64,000 bases of DNA from GCA-002050365 sp964237235 (GTDB lineage: Bacteria; Acidobacteriota; Blastocatellia; Pyrinomonadales; Pyrinomonadaceae), in assembly GCA_964237235.1 (NCBI GenBank), contig CAXSGY010000011.1, forward strand, positions 82,535 through 146,534. The letters run 5' to 3'. The notes under the pieces were generated by a model. The model was not told where the DNA came from, made no database searches, and worked only from the letters and a program-made list of their open reading frames with translations. A program made the translations under genes and the position numbers. Positions 6,941 to 15,600 of this stretch are shown here, piece by piece (position 1 is the stretch's first letter; each line of letters begins with the position of its first letter).

Positions 6941-8437
6941 TTATTCTATATTGTGCCTTTTTATCATTCCGTAAAGGCGCGGGCGGTAAAGCCCGAGAAG
7001 ATTGGCAGCCGCTTGTTTGTTGCCGTTCGTGCGTTTTAAGGCGGCGACGACAACGCCGCTTTCGAGCGAGTTGAAAACGTCGCGCTGTTCGTCGCCGTCA
7101 TTCGGTTCGGGCAGTTTTTCGACGATAAATTTTCCGATTTCCGTAAACAATTCGTCGGTCGTCAAATTGTCTATATTGATTAAACCGTTGCCGCCCGTGA
7201 CGTTTATGCCGGACGACGGCGACGTTTCGCGGCTCGCGCTTCTGTTAATGCTCTCCAGAGAAATTCTATTATCGAGATTTTTCGGAATATTCAATTCAGT
7301 AATTTTTCCGCCTTTGCTTAACAAAATCGCCCGTTCGATGACGTGCTGCAATTCGCGGACGTTTCCGCGCCAGTTGTAATTAAGCATCTGTTCATAAGCG
7401 CGCTCGGAAAATTCGCTGTCGAGACGTTTGTATTTGTCCGCGTAAATTTCCAGAAAATGCTCGGCGAGCATCGGCACGTCTTCCATACGCTCGCGCAGCG
7501 GCGGGATTTTTATTTCGATGGTATTAATTCGATAATATAAATCTTCGCGCAGATTGCCGTCCTGAATCGCCTCGAAAGGACTGCGGTTCGTCGAAGAAAT
7601 CAAGCGAAAATCAACCGTCTGCGGTTTGTCGTCGCCGACCCGGTAATAAATTCTTTCCTGCAAAACGCGCAATAACTTCGGCTGCAAACTCATCGGCATT
7701 TCGCCGATTTCGTCGAGCAGAAGACTGCCGCCGTTCGCGCGCGAGAGAAAGCCTTCCTTGTCGCTGGTCGCGCCGGTGAACGAGCCTTTGCGGTGTCCGA
7801 AAAGCTCCGACTCGATTAAATCCTTCGGCAGAGCCGAGCAATTTAATTTAACGAAAGGCTTTTTCGAGCGGTGACTTTTGTAATGAATCGCGTTGGCAAT
7901 CACTTCTTTGCCGGTTCCCGATTCGCCCAGAATCAAAATGTTCGCGTCGGATTCGGCGACCGATTCGATGATTTCGTAAACGTCCTGCATCGAACGACTG
8001 CCGCCGATTACGCCTTCATACGACGTGCGCGAAGAAAGTTTGCCGCGCAATTCTTTAAGCTCGGCGAGATTTATTTTGCGCTCGACCGCCTTTTCGATTT
8101 TCAGCAGAAGCTCTTCAAACTCAATCGGTTTTCTTTGAAAATCGAACGCGCCGACTTTAATCGCTTCAATCGCATTTTCGTTTGAATCGTGTCCGGTCAC
8201 CATTATAATCTCGGTTTCCGGTGAAATCGCCTTTGAACGCCGAACCATTTCCATCCCGTTGATATCGGGCAGATCGAGGTCGGTTAAAATGATATCGAAT
8301 TCACTTTCGCCAACTAATTTTAATGCCGTTTCGCCGCGCTCCGCCGTCGTTACGTCGAATCCTTCGGAATTCAACTGAAACTTCATCAGCTCGAGAGTCG
8401 CCACATCGTCATCAATTACAAGCGCCCTATATGCCAT
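6941..8437 (-). CDS. NtrC-family sigma-54-dependent response regulator, 498 aa
   Basis: A receiver domain (1-120, phospho-acceptor D53 in ILTDLDLPD, K103 in QRKP) is followed by an AAA+ domain (about 140-375) with Walker A GESGTGKE (171-178), the sigma-54 contact loop GSFTGA (218-223, a tolerated variant of GAFTGA), Walker B LLLDEI and an arginine-finger region, then a Fis-type helix-turn-helix (NGNKQAAANLLGLYRPRLYGMIKRH). It should open sigma-54 promoters when phosphorylated. I use the ATG at 8437; a TTG eight codons upstream is also open, neither with a clear ribosome site. Four sigma-54-like promoters within 5 kb make it the likely local master regulator. Confidence 0.92.
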   Translation of the reverse strand: MAYRALVIDDDVATLELMKFQLNSEGFDVTTAERGETALKLVGESEFDIILTDLDLPDINGMEMVRRSKAISPETEIIMVTGHDSNENAIEAIKVGAFDFQRKPIEFEELLLKIEKAVERKINLAELKELRGKLSSRTSYEGVIGGSRSMQDVYEIIESVAESDANILILGESGTGKEVIANAIHYKSHRSKKPFVKLNCSALPKDLIESELFGHRKGSFTGATSDKEGFLSRANGGSLLLDEIGEMPMSLQPKLLRVLQERIYYRVGDDKPQTVDFRLISSTNRSPFEAIQDGNLREDLYYRINTIEIKIPPLRERMEDVPMLAEHFLEIYADKYKRLDSEFSERAYEQMLNYNWRGNVRELQHVIERAILLSKGGKITELNIPKNLDNRISLESINRSASRETSPSSGINVTGGNGLINIDNLTTDELFTEIGKFIVEKLPEPNDGDEQRDVFNSLESGVVVAALKRTNGNKQAAANLLGLYRPRLYGMIKRHNIE

Positions 8438-8885
8438 ATTTTTGCTAAATGATTTTACCAATTGCGTCTGGTTTCCGGCGAATCGGTTTTTTCTAATTGT
8501 ATCAAAACAAAGTAAATTTAAGAATTCGGCACAAAGTGTTTCGGGAAAAGCCTCCGCTGCAAGCCGTCGTTTTTCATAAATGTCCGTTCGATTCCGGTAT
8601 GGAAATTTTCATTGCGACTCTAAAATCATACACACGATTTGTAATCGTCCGGTCTATTCCGGGCTGATTGAAAAACCAGTGAAAATTTGTATTAAAATAA
8701 TACTGAATTTGCGTTTCTTAAATCTTAAATTTTTCGTAGATTATCACTTAAATCAAGCAAATTGCGCCTTTCAATTTTTAGGCACGAAAATTGATAAAAC
8801 ACAACCACAGACAAACAGAATGAACGCTCCGGTTTTGCGGGCGGGAAATGCGTTGAAAAATTTGAATTGAAAAGGAGATAATTTT
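8438..8885. other. Intergenic region between the sigma-54 activator and the 48-aa membrane gene
   Basis: No gene is supported here. The only signals seen are the -24/-12-like element at 8780-8795 and the AAGGAG ribosome site at 8872-8877. Confidence 0.6.
8780..8795 (+). promoter_or_regulatory. Possible sigma-54 promoter of the 48-aa membrane protein
   Basis: AGGCACGAAAATTGAT has a near-perfect -24 half and correct spacing, but GA in place of GC at -12, exactly as in the element at 1791-1807. The ATG is 91 bases downstream. Confidence 0.4.
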
Positions 8886-9032
8886 ATGTTGGAGACGATT
8901 ATTGTAATTCTGGTAGTTCTCTGGTTATTGGGATTTGTAACCAGCACGGCGGGCAGTTTAATTCACTTGCTTCTTGTCGTCGCTCTGGTGGTTTTGATAA
9001 TTCGTTTAGTGACGGGCAGAAAAGCCGTCTAG
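8886..9032 (+). CDS. Lmo0937/DUF5670-family small membrane protein, 48 aa
   Basis: The peptide is almost entirely hydrophobic, with two membrane segments (about 4-18 and 24-42) around a GFVTSTAGS turn and a short basic end (RLVTGRKAV). Length, MLExIIVILVVLWLLG opening and terminal GRK match the Lmo0937/DUF5670 family, whose function is unknown; members are often stress induced. AAGGAG lies eight bases before the ATG. The gene is monocistronic, ends at a hairpin terminator, and has a possible sigma-54 promoter. Confidence 0.85.
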   Translation: MLETIIVILVVLWLLGFVTSTAGSLIHLLLVVALVVLIIRLVTGRKAV

Positions 9033-9093
9033 CTTACAAAAATATTTAGTTGACCGGCTACAGTTTTTTGATAAGTCAGAATTTTTGCCGAAT

Positions 9094-9127
9094 GCCTCGA
9101 CTGATTTTAATGTCGGGGCTTTCTTAT
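9094..9127 (+). terminator. Terminator of the 48-aa membrane gene
   Basis: GCCTCGAC and GTCGGGGC (one G:T pair) flank a ten-base loop and are followed by a T-rich stretch. Confidence 0.75.
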
Positions 9128-9200
9128 TTTGAGATAAATCCGCGTTTTATTATAATATTGAAACGTATTACTTAAAATTCCTTTTAAGACTGATAAGAAT

Positions 9201-11171
9201 ATGAAAACCGTTTCAGCCGCTGAAAATGATGCTTTCACGCTCGATAAAATGAATGCCGACATTTTTAAAAACGTCTTTGCGTTTTTCGGCACGCTCACCG
9301 CCGACGGAATCGTTCTCAGCCTCGAAGGAAAAATTTTTGAACGTGCCGTGACCGACCCGAAACTTTTAATCAATCAAAAATTTTCGGAGACCGTCTACTG
9401 GCAAGCGTCGGAGTTTACCGCCGGAATTTTAGACAATTCGATTGCCGAAGCCGCCAAAGGCGTGAAGTCGAAAAGCCTGCTCGAATTTCGCGTCGGCGCG
9501 GGCGAGATAATCGTTATCGAACTTTACCTGCATCCTTTGAACGAAAGCAAACTGATATTTTTCTGCGCTCAGGAAGTAACTGCCCGCGAGAGGGAAATCG
9601 AATATTACAAAGAACGCAGCGAGCAGCTTTTGTTCGCCGCCGAAAATTCCGACACGGGTTTGTGGTTCTGGGATTTGAAGGAAGATAAATTTTTCTCCAC
9701 GCCGAAATGCAACGAGCTGTTTGATTTCGCGCCGAGCGATGTTCCGACGTTCAATTCGTTTTTGAAAATTGTTCACCCGGAAGATGTCGGCAAGGTCGAA
9801 GCCGCGCTGCACGAATCGCAAATTAACGGCAAAGAATACAACGCCGAGTTTCGCGTTCTTCATTCGGACGGAAACGTTCATTGGCTGGCGGCGCGCGGCA
9901 AAACTTTTCTTGACAGCAGGGGAAATCCGAAAAATATGATGGGCGTGGTGCGGAAAATCACCGACAAAAAAATTGCCAACGAAGAACTTTCGAGAATTTA
10001 CGACCTCGAAAAGAAAGCCCGCAACGAAGCCGAAGAAGCCAACCGCGCCAAAGATTTTTTTCTCGCCGTCGTTTCGCACGAGCTGCGCTCGCCGCTGAAC
10101 GCTATTTTAGGTTGGACGAAAATTTTACTGAACAAAAATCCGGACGAAGCGACGCGGCAGAGTGCGCTCGAAACAATCGAAAAAAGCGCGCGTTCGCAAG
10201 CCAAGTTGATTGACGATCTGGTTGATTCGGCGCGCGTCGCCTCGGGCAGACTGCGGCTCGAGCTGCGTCCTCTGAATCTTTACGAAACTGTCAAAACCGT
10301 TTACAACGCACAGTTTCCGGCTGCCGAATCAAGAAACATCAGACTCAATTTCACCGCCGACCGCGAAGAAATCTCGGTTTTCGGCGATACGATTCGCCTC
10401 CAGCAAATTTTTTCCAATATTTTGTCGAACGCGCTGAAATTCACATCCGACGGCGGGCATATTGACATCGAAATCAAAACCGGCGCGACGGACGTTAAAG
10501 TTACTTTTAGGGATAACGGTCAAGGCATCAGCAACGATTCGCTGCCTAATATTTTCCGCCAATTCCAGCAAGGCGACAATAATGCGAACCGTCATCAAAG
10601 CGGTTTGGGACTCGGTTTATCTATCGTCAGAATTTTAACCGAAAAACACGAAGGACGAGTCGAGGTCGAAAGCGACGGCACGGGACACGGTTCGACATTC
10701 ATCGTCACCCTACCCTTGTCCGGTTCCAGAACCGATTCGGTAATCGCGGAAGAAGAAAAAATCGAGCCGAAAAAAGTTAAGCCGTTGACGGGCGTAAATA
10801 TCTTAATCGTTGAAGACGACAACGATTCGCGCGAAGTTTTGCATCTTTTCTTAGAGCAAAGCGGCGCGACCGTGAAAAGCGCGGATTCGGCGCAAAACGC
10901 GATGCAAATCTTACGCGATTCGAAGAACGGTTTGCCCGACATTATCGTTTCGGATTTAGCGATGCCCGACGAAGACGGCTATTCGCTGATTGCCCGCATC
11001 AGAAAACTTTCCGCCGTTGAAGGCGGAGAGATTCCGGCTTTGGCGTTGAGCGCGTTCGCTTCAAACGACAACAAACAAAAAGCCTTCGATGCTGGTTTTC
11101 ATAAATATCACACCAAACCGTTTGAACCCGACGGCATCATCGAAGAAATTCGCCAACTGGTTAATAATTAG
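9201..11171 (+). CDS. Cytosolic PAS hybrid histidine kinase with C-terminal receiver, 656 aa
   Basis: There is no membrane segment. An N-terminal PAS-like region (about 20-130) precedes a PAS_3/PAC domain (about 145-258; FWDLKEDKFF...FRVLHSDGNVHWL), a coiled linker, HisKA with H293 in VVSHELRSP, a HATPase (GLGLGLSIVRIL), and a receiver (about 532-652) with D585 in IIVSDLAMP and a conserved KPF lysine. Phosphate probably passes from H293 to D585 and then to a separate phosphotransfer partner, not seen nearby. It is a single gene; its 3' end, including the stop, forms one arm of a 27-bp inverted repeat. Confidence 0.9.
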   Translation: MKTVSAAENDAFTLDKMNADIFKNVFAFFGTLTADGIVLSLEGKIFERAVTDPKLLINQKFSETVYWQASEFTAGILDNSIAEAAKGVKSKSLLEFRVGAGEIIVIELYLHPLNESKLIFFCAQEVTAREREIEYYKERSEQLLFAAENSDTGLWFWDLKEDKFFSTPKCNELFDFAPSDVPTFNSFLKIVHPEDVGKVEAALHESQINGKEYNAEFRVLHSDGNVHWLAARGKTFLDSRGNPKNMMGVVRKITDKKIANEELSRIYDLEKKARNEAEEANRAKDFFLAVVSHELRSPLNAILGWTKILLNKNPDEATRQSALETIEKSARSQAKLIDDLVDSARVASGRLRLELRPLNLYETVKTVYNAQFPAAESRNIRLNFTADREEISVFGDTIRLQQIFSNILSNALKFTSDGGHIDIEIKTGATDVKVTFRDNGQGISNDSLPNIFRQFQQGDNNANRHQSGLGLGLSIVRILTEKHEGRVEVESDGTGHGSTFIVTLPLSGSRTDSVIAEEEKIEPKKVKPLTGVNILIVEDDNDSREVLHLFLEQSGATVKSADSAQNAMQILRDSKNGLPDIIVSDLAMPDEDGYSLIARIRKLSAVEGGEIPALALSAFASNDNKQKAFDAGFHKYHTKPFEPDGIIEEIRQLVNN

Positions 11172-11236
11172 TGGTAAACGGTAAGTGGTAAATGTTAGAT
11201 TTTAAGTTCAACATTTACCACTTACCGTTTACCACT
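11170..11236. repeat. Perfect 27-bp inverted repeat between convergent genes
   Basis: Arms 11170-11196 and 11210-11236 are exact reverse complements with a 13-base loop. Each arm is itself built of near-repeated words (GTGGTAAACGGTAAGTGGTAAA). It spans the stop codon of the hybrid kinase and ends three bases from the stop of the convergent lipoprotein gene, so it may act as a two-way terminator, although it lacks a T run. Confidence 0.9.
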
Positions 11237-11238
11237 AC

Positions 11239-12870
11239 TTACAGTCGGCTTCCCTTTCTGACCAAATCAAGAAAATCGCTACGGTAGTTTTTCAAATCGT
11301 TGCCGAGCGAGCTTTCGGCGAGATTCTGCACGCTTCCGAAGTTTGCAGAGCCTTTGTAACGGGAATTTCTCAGAAGCATTCCGAATTCAGCGACCGCCGC
11401 GGCGAAGCGCAGATTGTCTGAAGCGGTTTCGATGGCGTTGCCGCGGTCAAGCACACCTTGCGTCAGCAATTTGCTCGTCGAATCCGACGGCTCTTTGTAG
11501 CGCAATTTGACGGTCAAAAGCTCCTCGTTAAAATCGGTATCCGACGGTGCGACCTGCGAATATTTCAATTCGATGCCGTCGTTTTCAACCGCTTGTCCGG
11601 CGGGAACGATTTCATACAAAGCCGTCACCGAATGTCCCGCGCCGATGTCGCCCGCGTCCTTCTGGTCGTCATTAAAATCGCGGTTCGCCAAAAGGCGATT
11701 TTCATAACCGATCAGGCGATAACCCGCGACGCGCGCCGGATTGAATTCGACTTGGATTTTCACGTCTTTGGCAATCGTATAGAGCGTTCCGGCGGCTTGT
11801 TCGCCGAGAGCTTTGCGGGCTTCTTCCTGCGAATCAATGTATGCGTAATTGCCGTTTCCTTTATCGGCGAGCTTTTCCATCATCGAATCGTTCGTGTTGC
11901 CCGTGCCGAAACCCAAAACCGAAAGAAAAATTCCCGTGCGGCGTTTTGCTTCGATTAAATTGACAAGTTCCGAGTCGTTTTGCAGCCCGACGTTAAAATC
12001 GCCGTCGGTCGCCAAAATCACGCGGTTGTTGCCGCCCTGTATAAAATTGTCGAGCGCGACGCGATAGGCGAGCTGAATTCCCTGCCCGCCGTTGGTCGAA
12101 CCGCCCGCCTCGAGCCGGTTCAACGCCGACAAAATCTCGCCGCGATTGTTCGTCGAATCTAAAACCAAACCGCTTCTGCCCGCATATGCGACAATCGCCA
12201 CGCGGTCTCTGGTCGTCAACTGATTCGCCAAAATCTTTAGCGCGTCCTTCAAAAGCGGCAATTTTCTGGAGTCGTTCATCGAACCGGAAACGTCCACCAA
12301 AAAAACCAGATTCGACGGCGGCACATCATCGAGCGAAACGCGCTTGCCCTGCAAACCGATGGAGACGATTTTGTGTTGCCTGTTCCACGGCGCGGACGCG
12401 ACTTCCGTATTAACCGAAAACGGCTGATTCCCAATCGGCTGCGGATAATCGTATTCAAAATAATTAATCAATTCTTCGATGCGAACTGCGTCCTTCGGCG
12501 GCATCTGCCCGTCGTTCAGATAGCGGCGCACATTGGCATAAGAAGCCGTATCAACGTCTATCGAAAACGTCGAAAGCGGCGCGCGTTTCGCATCGAGAAA
12601 CGGATTTTCCGAAATCTCCGCATAGCGTTCGCCGCTCGTTTGCTTTTCATCAAACTCTCGGTCGCTTCTCTTTGCCTCCTCCGGCGCATTCATCGTCGAA
12701 CTATTTGACGACGACATCGAATTTGAACTTATCGTCGGTTGTGCCGAATAAGCCACATCTTCCGTCTTCGGTGTTCCGCTCGCGCGGTTTGAATTTGAAA
12801 CCGTCGAACTCGAACTGCAACCCGACGCGATCAATACAAAAATAAACAAGCCTACCCAAATCTTTTTCAT
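11239..12870 (-). CDS. YfbK-like von Willebrand factor A lipoprotein, 543 aa
   Basis: A lipoprotein signal peptide ends in the lipobox LIASGC (C18), followed by a Ser/Asn-rich linker, an N-terminal YfbK-type domain (about 80-190, with STFSIDVDTASYANVRRYLNDGQMPP), a vWA domain (about 195-365) with intact MIDAS motif DVSGS, and a C-terminal DUF3520-like domain. The order matches the YfbK family, whose members are anchored in the envelope and bind a metal-dependent partner of unknown identity. It is alone on its strand, followed downstream by the 27-bp hairpin. Its start lies beyond a terminator for the next gene, so it should have its own promoter. Confidence 0.88.
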   Translation of the reverse strand: MKKIWVGLFIFVLIASGCSSSSTVSNSNRASGTPKTEDVAYSAQPTISSNSMSSSNSSTMNAPEEAKRSDREFDEKQTSGERYAEISENPFLDAKRAPLSTFSIDVDTASYANVRRYLNDGQMPPKDAVRIEELINYFEYDYPQPIGNQPFSVNTEVASAPWNRQHKIVSIGLQGKRVSLDDVPPSNLVFLVDVSGSMNDSRKLPLLKDALKILANQLTTRDRVAIVAYAGRSGLVLDSTNNRGEILSALNRLEAGGSTNGGQGIQLAYRVALDNFIQGGNNRVILATDGDFNVGLQNDSELVNLIEAKRRTGIFLSVLGFGTGNTNDSMMEKLADKGNGNYAYIDSQEEARKALGEQAAGTLYTIAKDVKIQVEFNPARVAGYRLIGYENRLLANRDFNDDQKDAGDIGAGHSVTALYEIVPAGQAVENDGIELKYSQVAPSDTDFNEELLTVKLRYKEPSDSTSKLLTQGVLDRGNAIETASDNLRFAAAVAEFGMLLRNSRYKGSANFGSVQNLAESSLGNDLKNYRSDFLDLVRKGSRL

Positions 12871-12894
12871 AAATTTTTCCTCTCAAAGAAAATA

Positions 12895-12960
12895 AAAAGC
12901 CCGTCTTTCCTAAAAACTTCGTAACTTTTCAAAGTAGAACGAAGCGGAAAGACGGACTTG
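12895..12960 (-). terminator. Terminator of the 164-aa gene
   Basis: On the minus strand AAGTCCGTCTTTCCGCTTCGT pairs, with one mismatch and a loop, to ACGAAG...GGAAAGACGGGCTT, followed by TTTATT. It lies 29 bases after the stop of the next gene. Confidence 0.85.
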
Positions 12961-12988
12961 CGAATTTTTTGAACAATTTTTCGGAAAT

Positions 12989-13483
12989 TTATTTGCCGTA
13001 ATCAATGGTTACCGCAAAGGCTTTGCTTGCGTCAAAGGCGAAAGGAGAGTTTGCTCCGTCCGATATTACATTACCTCGATACTTTTCGGCAATCAAATAT
13101 TGATTCGCTTTAGGAAAAGTCTTCAGCATTTTACCGATTTCGGTTTGCGGAGACACTTCAAATTCGCCGGATGAATCTTGACAATAAAAAGTCAGATATT
13201 CTTGAACTCCGCTCTCGCTTTCGACAAACCAATGCAAAGCCTTTAATTTATGCGAATCAAACGAATCCAATTTCCAAACAAGCGTTTTCGATTTCGTGTT
13301 ATAAACTGCTTGCACGACCGACTGCTTATATTCGTTTTGAATTACAGACGACTTTTCCGCTTGAGAAATGTATGATGGCTTTAAAACTTGCGAAATCTTA
13401 AGCGGACTGAAAAAAGCAAAACCTGCCGCTGTGATGGCGATAATAAAACTAAAAAACGTCAAACCGATAATGTGTTTTTTCAT
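12989..13483 (-). CDS. Secreted or membrane-anchored protein of unknown function, 164 aa
   Basis: No family is recognised. The sequence begins MKKHIIGLTFFSFIIAITAAG, a signal anchor or signal peptide (about 1-24), and continues with a soluble domain that has a single cysteine (YLTFYCQDSSGE) and ends FAVTIDYGK. I use the ATG at 13483 because GAGGAG stands 11 bases before it; a longer frame from 13528 lacks a site. A strong terminator follows. Location is inferred to be periplasmic or outer surface. Confidence 0.7.
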   Translation of the reverse strand: MKKHIIGLTFFSFIIAITAAGFAFFSPLKISQVLKPSYISQAEKSSVIQNEYKQSVVQAVYNTKSKTLVWKLDSFDSHKLKALHWFVESESGVQEYLTFYCQDSSGEFEVSPQTEIGKMLKTFPKANQYLIAEKYRGNVISDGANSPFAFDASKAFAVTIDYGK

Positions 13484-13567
13484 AATTTTTACTACTCCTC
13501 GAAAAGCTATAAACACAAGAACGAGCATAAACGATTCGCTTGCGCGGATTCAAGATTTTTTTTGATC

Positions 13568-13697
13568 GGAGCGCAGTCATCTTGGCTGCAATGTTCATTG
13601 CTTCTATGCGAAACGCGCTTTGATTTTTCGCAAGGTGAATTTAATTGAACGGCTTGTCGCGCTTTCGCGCTCAATGCAAACAAGATGCCTGCGCTCC
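13568..13697. repeat. Dispersed GGAGCG-type repeat with 17-bp terminal inverted repeats, copy 2
   Basis: GGAGCGCAGTCATCTTG at the left and CAAGATGCCTGCGCTCC at the right pair at 16 of 17 positions. The interior carries the TTTAATTGAACGG...TTTCGCGCTCAATGC segment shared with 6691-6830. It has no reading frame and looks like a small non-autonomous element. Confidence 0.75.
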
Positions 13698-13699
13698 AT

Positions 13700-14161
13700 T
13701 CATTCTTCATATTTTTCTTTGTGTTCCTTCAACATCTTTTGATACGTCGCGTCGTTTTTCGCCAGATAGTATTTTTCCGAAAAAATTCGCGCGCTCTCGG
13801 CTTTTTCCTCGTCAATTTTTTCGACTGGAATAATTTCGCGCGTTCCCTTTTTATATTTTCTGCCGCTCGGATGGTTGGCGTAACGTCTGGCTCGCGTAAT
13901 GCCCATCTGCAAAAACTTCCGCGCCATATCCATTCCGACGAAATCTTTTTGCTTTTTATAATCCAAAAACATTTCGTAAATTTTCGCAGAAGATTCACGC
14001 GCGATTTCCGGCGTTTTAAATCGCCAATGACCAACGATCTCGCTTCTATAAGGTTCAACCATCAGAACGCCCTGTTCGCCCTTGCCGACGCGATAAAACT
14101 CTGGATTTTTTCGCAAATCTAGATTTTTGTAATCGAGCGAATAATCAAATTTTGCAGTCAT
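13700..14161 (-). CDS. DUF4385-family protein, 153 aa
   Basis: The protein is soluble, with a family-typical core: FDYSLDYKNLDLRKNPEFYRVGKGEQGVL, then EPYRSEIVGHWRFKTPEIA, then DFVGMDMARKFLQMGITRARRYANHPSGRKY. This matches DUF4385, whose function is unknown; it is found in many bacteria and some phages. The C-terminus is highly charged (KEHKEKYEE). It is flanked by repeats on both sides and shows no operon partner. Confidence 0.85.
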   Translation of the reverse strand: MTAKFDYSLDYKNLDLRKNPEFYRVGKGEQGVLMVEPYRSEIVGHWRFKTPEIARESSAKIYEMFLDYKKQKDFVGMDMARKFLQMGITRARRYANHPSGRKYKKGTREIIPVEKIDEEKAESARIFSEKYYLAKNDATYQKMLKEHKEKYEE

Positions 14162-14172
14162 TTAAAAATTTT

Positions 14173-14245
14173 GCCACGAATTACACGAATAATACGAATT
14201 AATTTTCCGAAAGATTTAATTCGTGTTATTCGTGTAATTCGTGGC
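14173..14245. repeat. CACGAAT-type hairpin repeat (family A)
   Basis: 30-base arms at 14173-14202 and 14216-14245 pair at 29 of 30 positions; the arm core is GCCACGAATTACACGAA. It lies between the DUF4385 start and the ABC permease stop. Confidence 0.85.
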
Positions 14246-14253
14246 TAAAAATC

Positions 14254-15600
14254 TTATGCTTGCCGAATCCATTTCCAAACTTCGGGAATCGTCGCCTTTT
14301 TGCCATACATCAGCATTCCGACGCGATAAACCCTTGCGGCGAGCCAGACGAGAACAGCGATTGCCGCGCCGTTCAAAAGAATCGCCACGGCGATTTGCCA
14401 GAACGGCGGAGTTTCGGCGATTATCCGCACAGGCATCGTAATCGGCGCGAAAAACGGCGCGATGGAAACCCAGAATGCGAGCGGCGAATTCGGATCGCGG
14501 ATGACCGTAAAGCTCATATAAAATCCGACGACCAGCGCGGCGACCGGAATCATCGCAAATTGCCCGCCTTCCTGCACGGTCGTGACCATCGAACCGATCA
14601 GCGCGTAAATCGTCGCGTAGATGAAAAAGCCTAAAATAAAGAAAATGAAAAAATATAGAACGGTCAAAGGCGTGATGTCGGGAATCGAAATATTCATTCC
14701 CGCCGCGTTCATATTCGCCAAACCGATGCCGGCTAAAACGAGCGCGGAAACTATCCAGATCGCCAGCTGCGTCAAGCCCGCCAAGCCAACGCCGACGAGC
14801 TTGCCCATCATTAATTCAAACGGTTTCGCCGACGAGAAAAGTATCTCGGCGATGCGCGTTTCCTTTTCCTCAATGACCGCCGCCATTATCTGCTGACCGT
14901 AAATCAGCAATGTTAAATAAATCATTAAACCGATAATAAAAGCTGCGGCAAACGCGCTGTCCGAATCTTTTTCGCCGCCGCGCTCGTCAACTTTTTTCAC
15001 GGAAAAATCCACGTCTTTGCTGAAATCCTTGAGTTGCGCCTCGCTGATTTTCGCGTCCGCCAGCCGCTGCGAGCGGACGGCTTCGTTGAGCGCGTTTTTT
15101 AAAGTTTCATTGGCAACAAAATCGCCGGATTTGCGCGAAAAAAATTCATATTTCGCGTCCGCCGCTTCAAAATCCTGCGGAATTATTAAGTAAGCGTCTA
15201 TTTCCTTTTCGGTAATTTTGCCGTTCAGTTCGCGCCGGATTTGTTCGAGCGGTTTCGCGTCCGGCGCGTAATCTTCAAAAACAAAACTTTCCTTGATTTG
15301 TTTCGCGCTCTGTTTCATTTGATCTTCGCGCGAAGCGGTCAAATCCTTTAACGCTTCGTCGCGCGTCTTTTCCTTTGTTTCCTGTTCGTTCAACAGATTT
15401 TCCCTGACGCGCCCGCCGACTTTGCCCGATTGGTCAACGATCACCAGCCGCGTCGGTTCGCCTTTGATCGAAAATAAAAGCGCGGGAACGACCGCAAATC
15501 CCGCCGCGATGAGCGGAAATAAAACCGTGGCGATTAAAAACGTCCATTTGAGAACGATTTTTTTATATTCGTGTTTGACGACCGCTAAAAATTTACGCAT
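14254..15600 (-). CDS. ABC-2 type export permease (NatB-like), 448 aa
   Basis: A first membrane segment (about 18-42) precedes a large extracytoplasmic region (to about 225), then five or so membrane segments (about 230-440). This is the NatB/YhaP-type layout for exporting ions, drugs or peptides. The ATG at 15600 is used; it overlaps the last eight bases of the ATPase gene, so the two are translationally coupled and form one exporter. A GTG three codons earlier is also possible. The substrate is unknown. Confidence 0.85.
   Translation of the reverse strand: MRKFLAVVKHEYKKIVLKWTFLIATVLFPLIAAGFAVVPALLFSIKGEPTRLVIVDQSGKVGGRVRENLLNEQETKEKTRDEALKDLTASREDQMKQSAKQIKESFVFEDYAPDAKPLEQIRRELNGKITEKEIDAYLIIPQDFEAADAKYEFFSRKSGDFVANETLKNALNEAVRSQRLADAKISEAQLKDFSKDVDFSVKKVDERGGEKDSDSAFAAAFIIGLMIYLTLLIYGQQIMAAVIEEKETRIAEILFSSAKPFELMMGKLVGVGLAGLTQLAIWIVSALVLAGIGLANMNAAGMNISIPDITPLTVLYFFIFFILGFFIYATIYALIGSMVTTVQEGGQFAMIPVAALVVGFYMSFTVIRDPNSPLAFWVSIAPFFAPITMPVRIIAETPPFWQIAVAILLNGAAIAVLVWLAARVYRVGMLMYGKKATIPEVWKWIRQA

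Noticed and set aside
9429..10079. A 216-codon open frame opposite the hybrid kinase
   Set aside because: It mirrors the codon pattern of the kinase gene and shows no motif or ribosome site. The many other long antisense frames in this window were rejected for the same reason.
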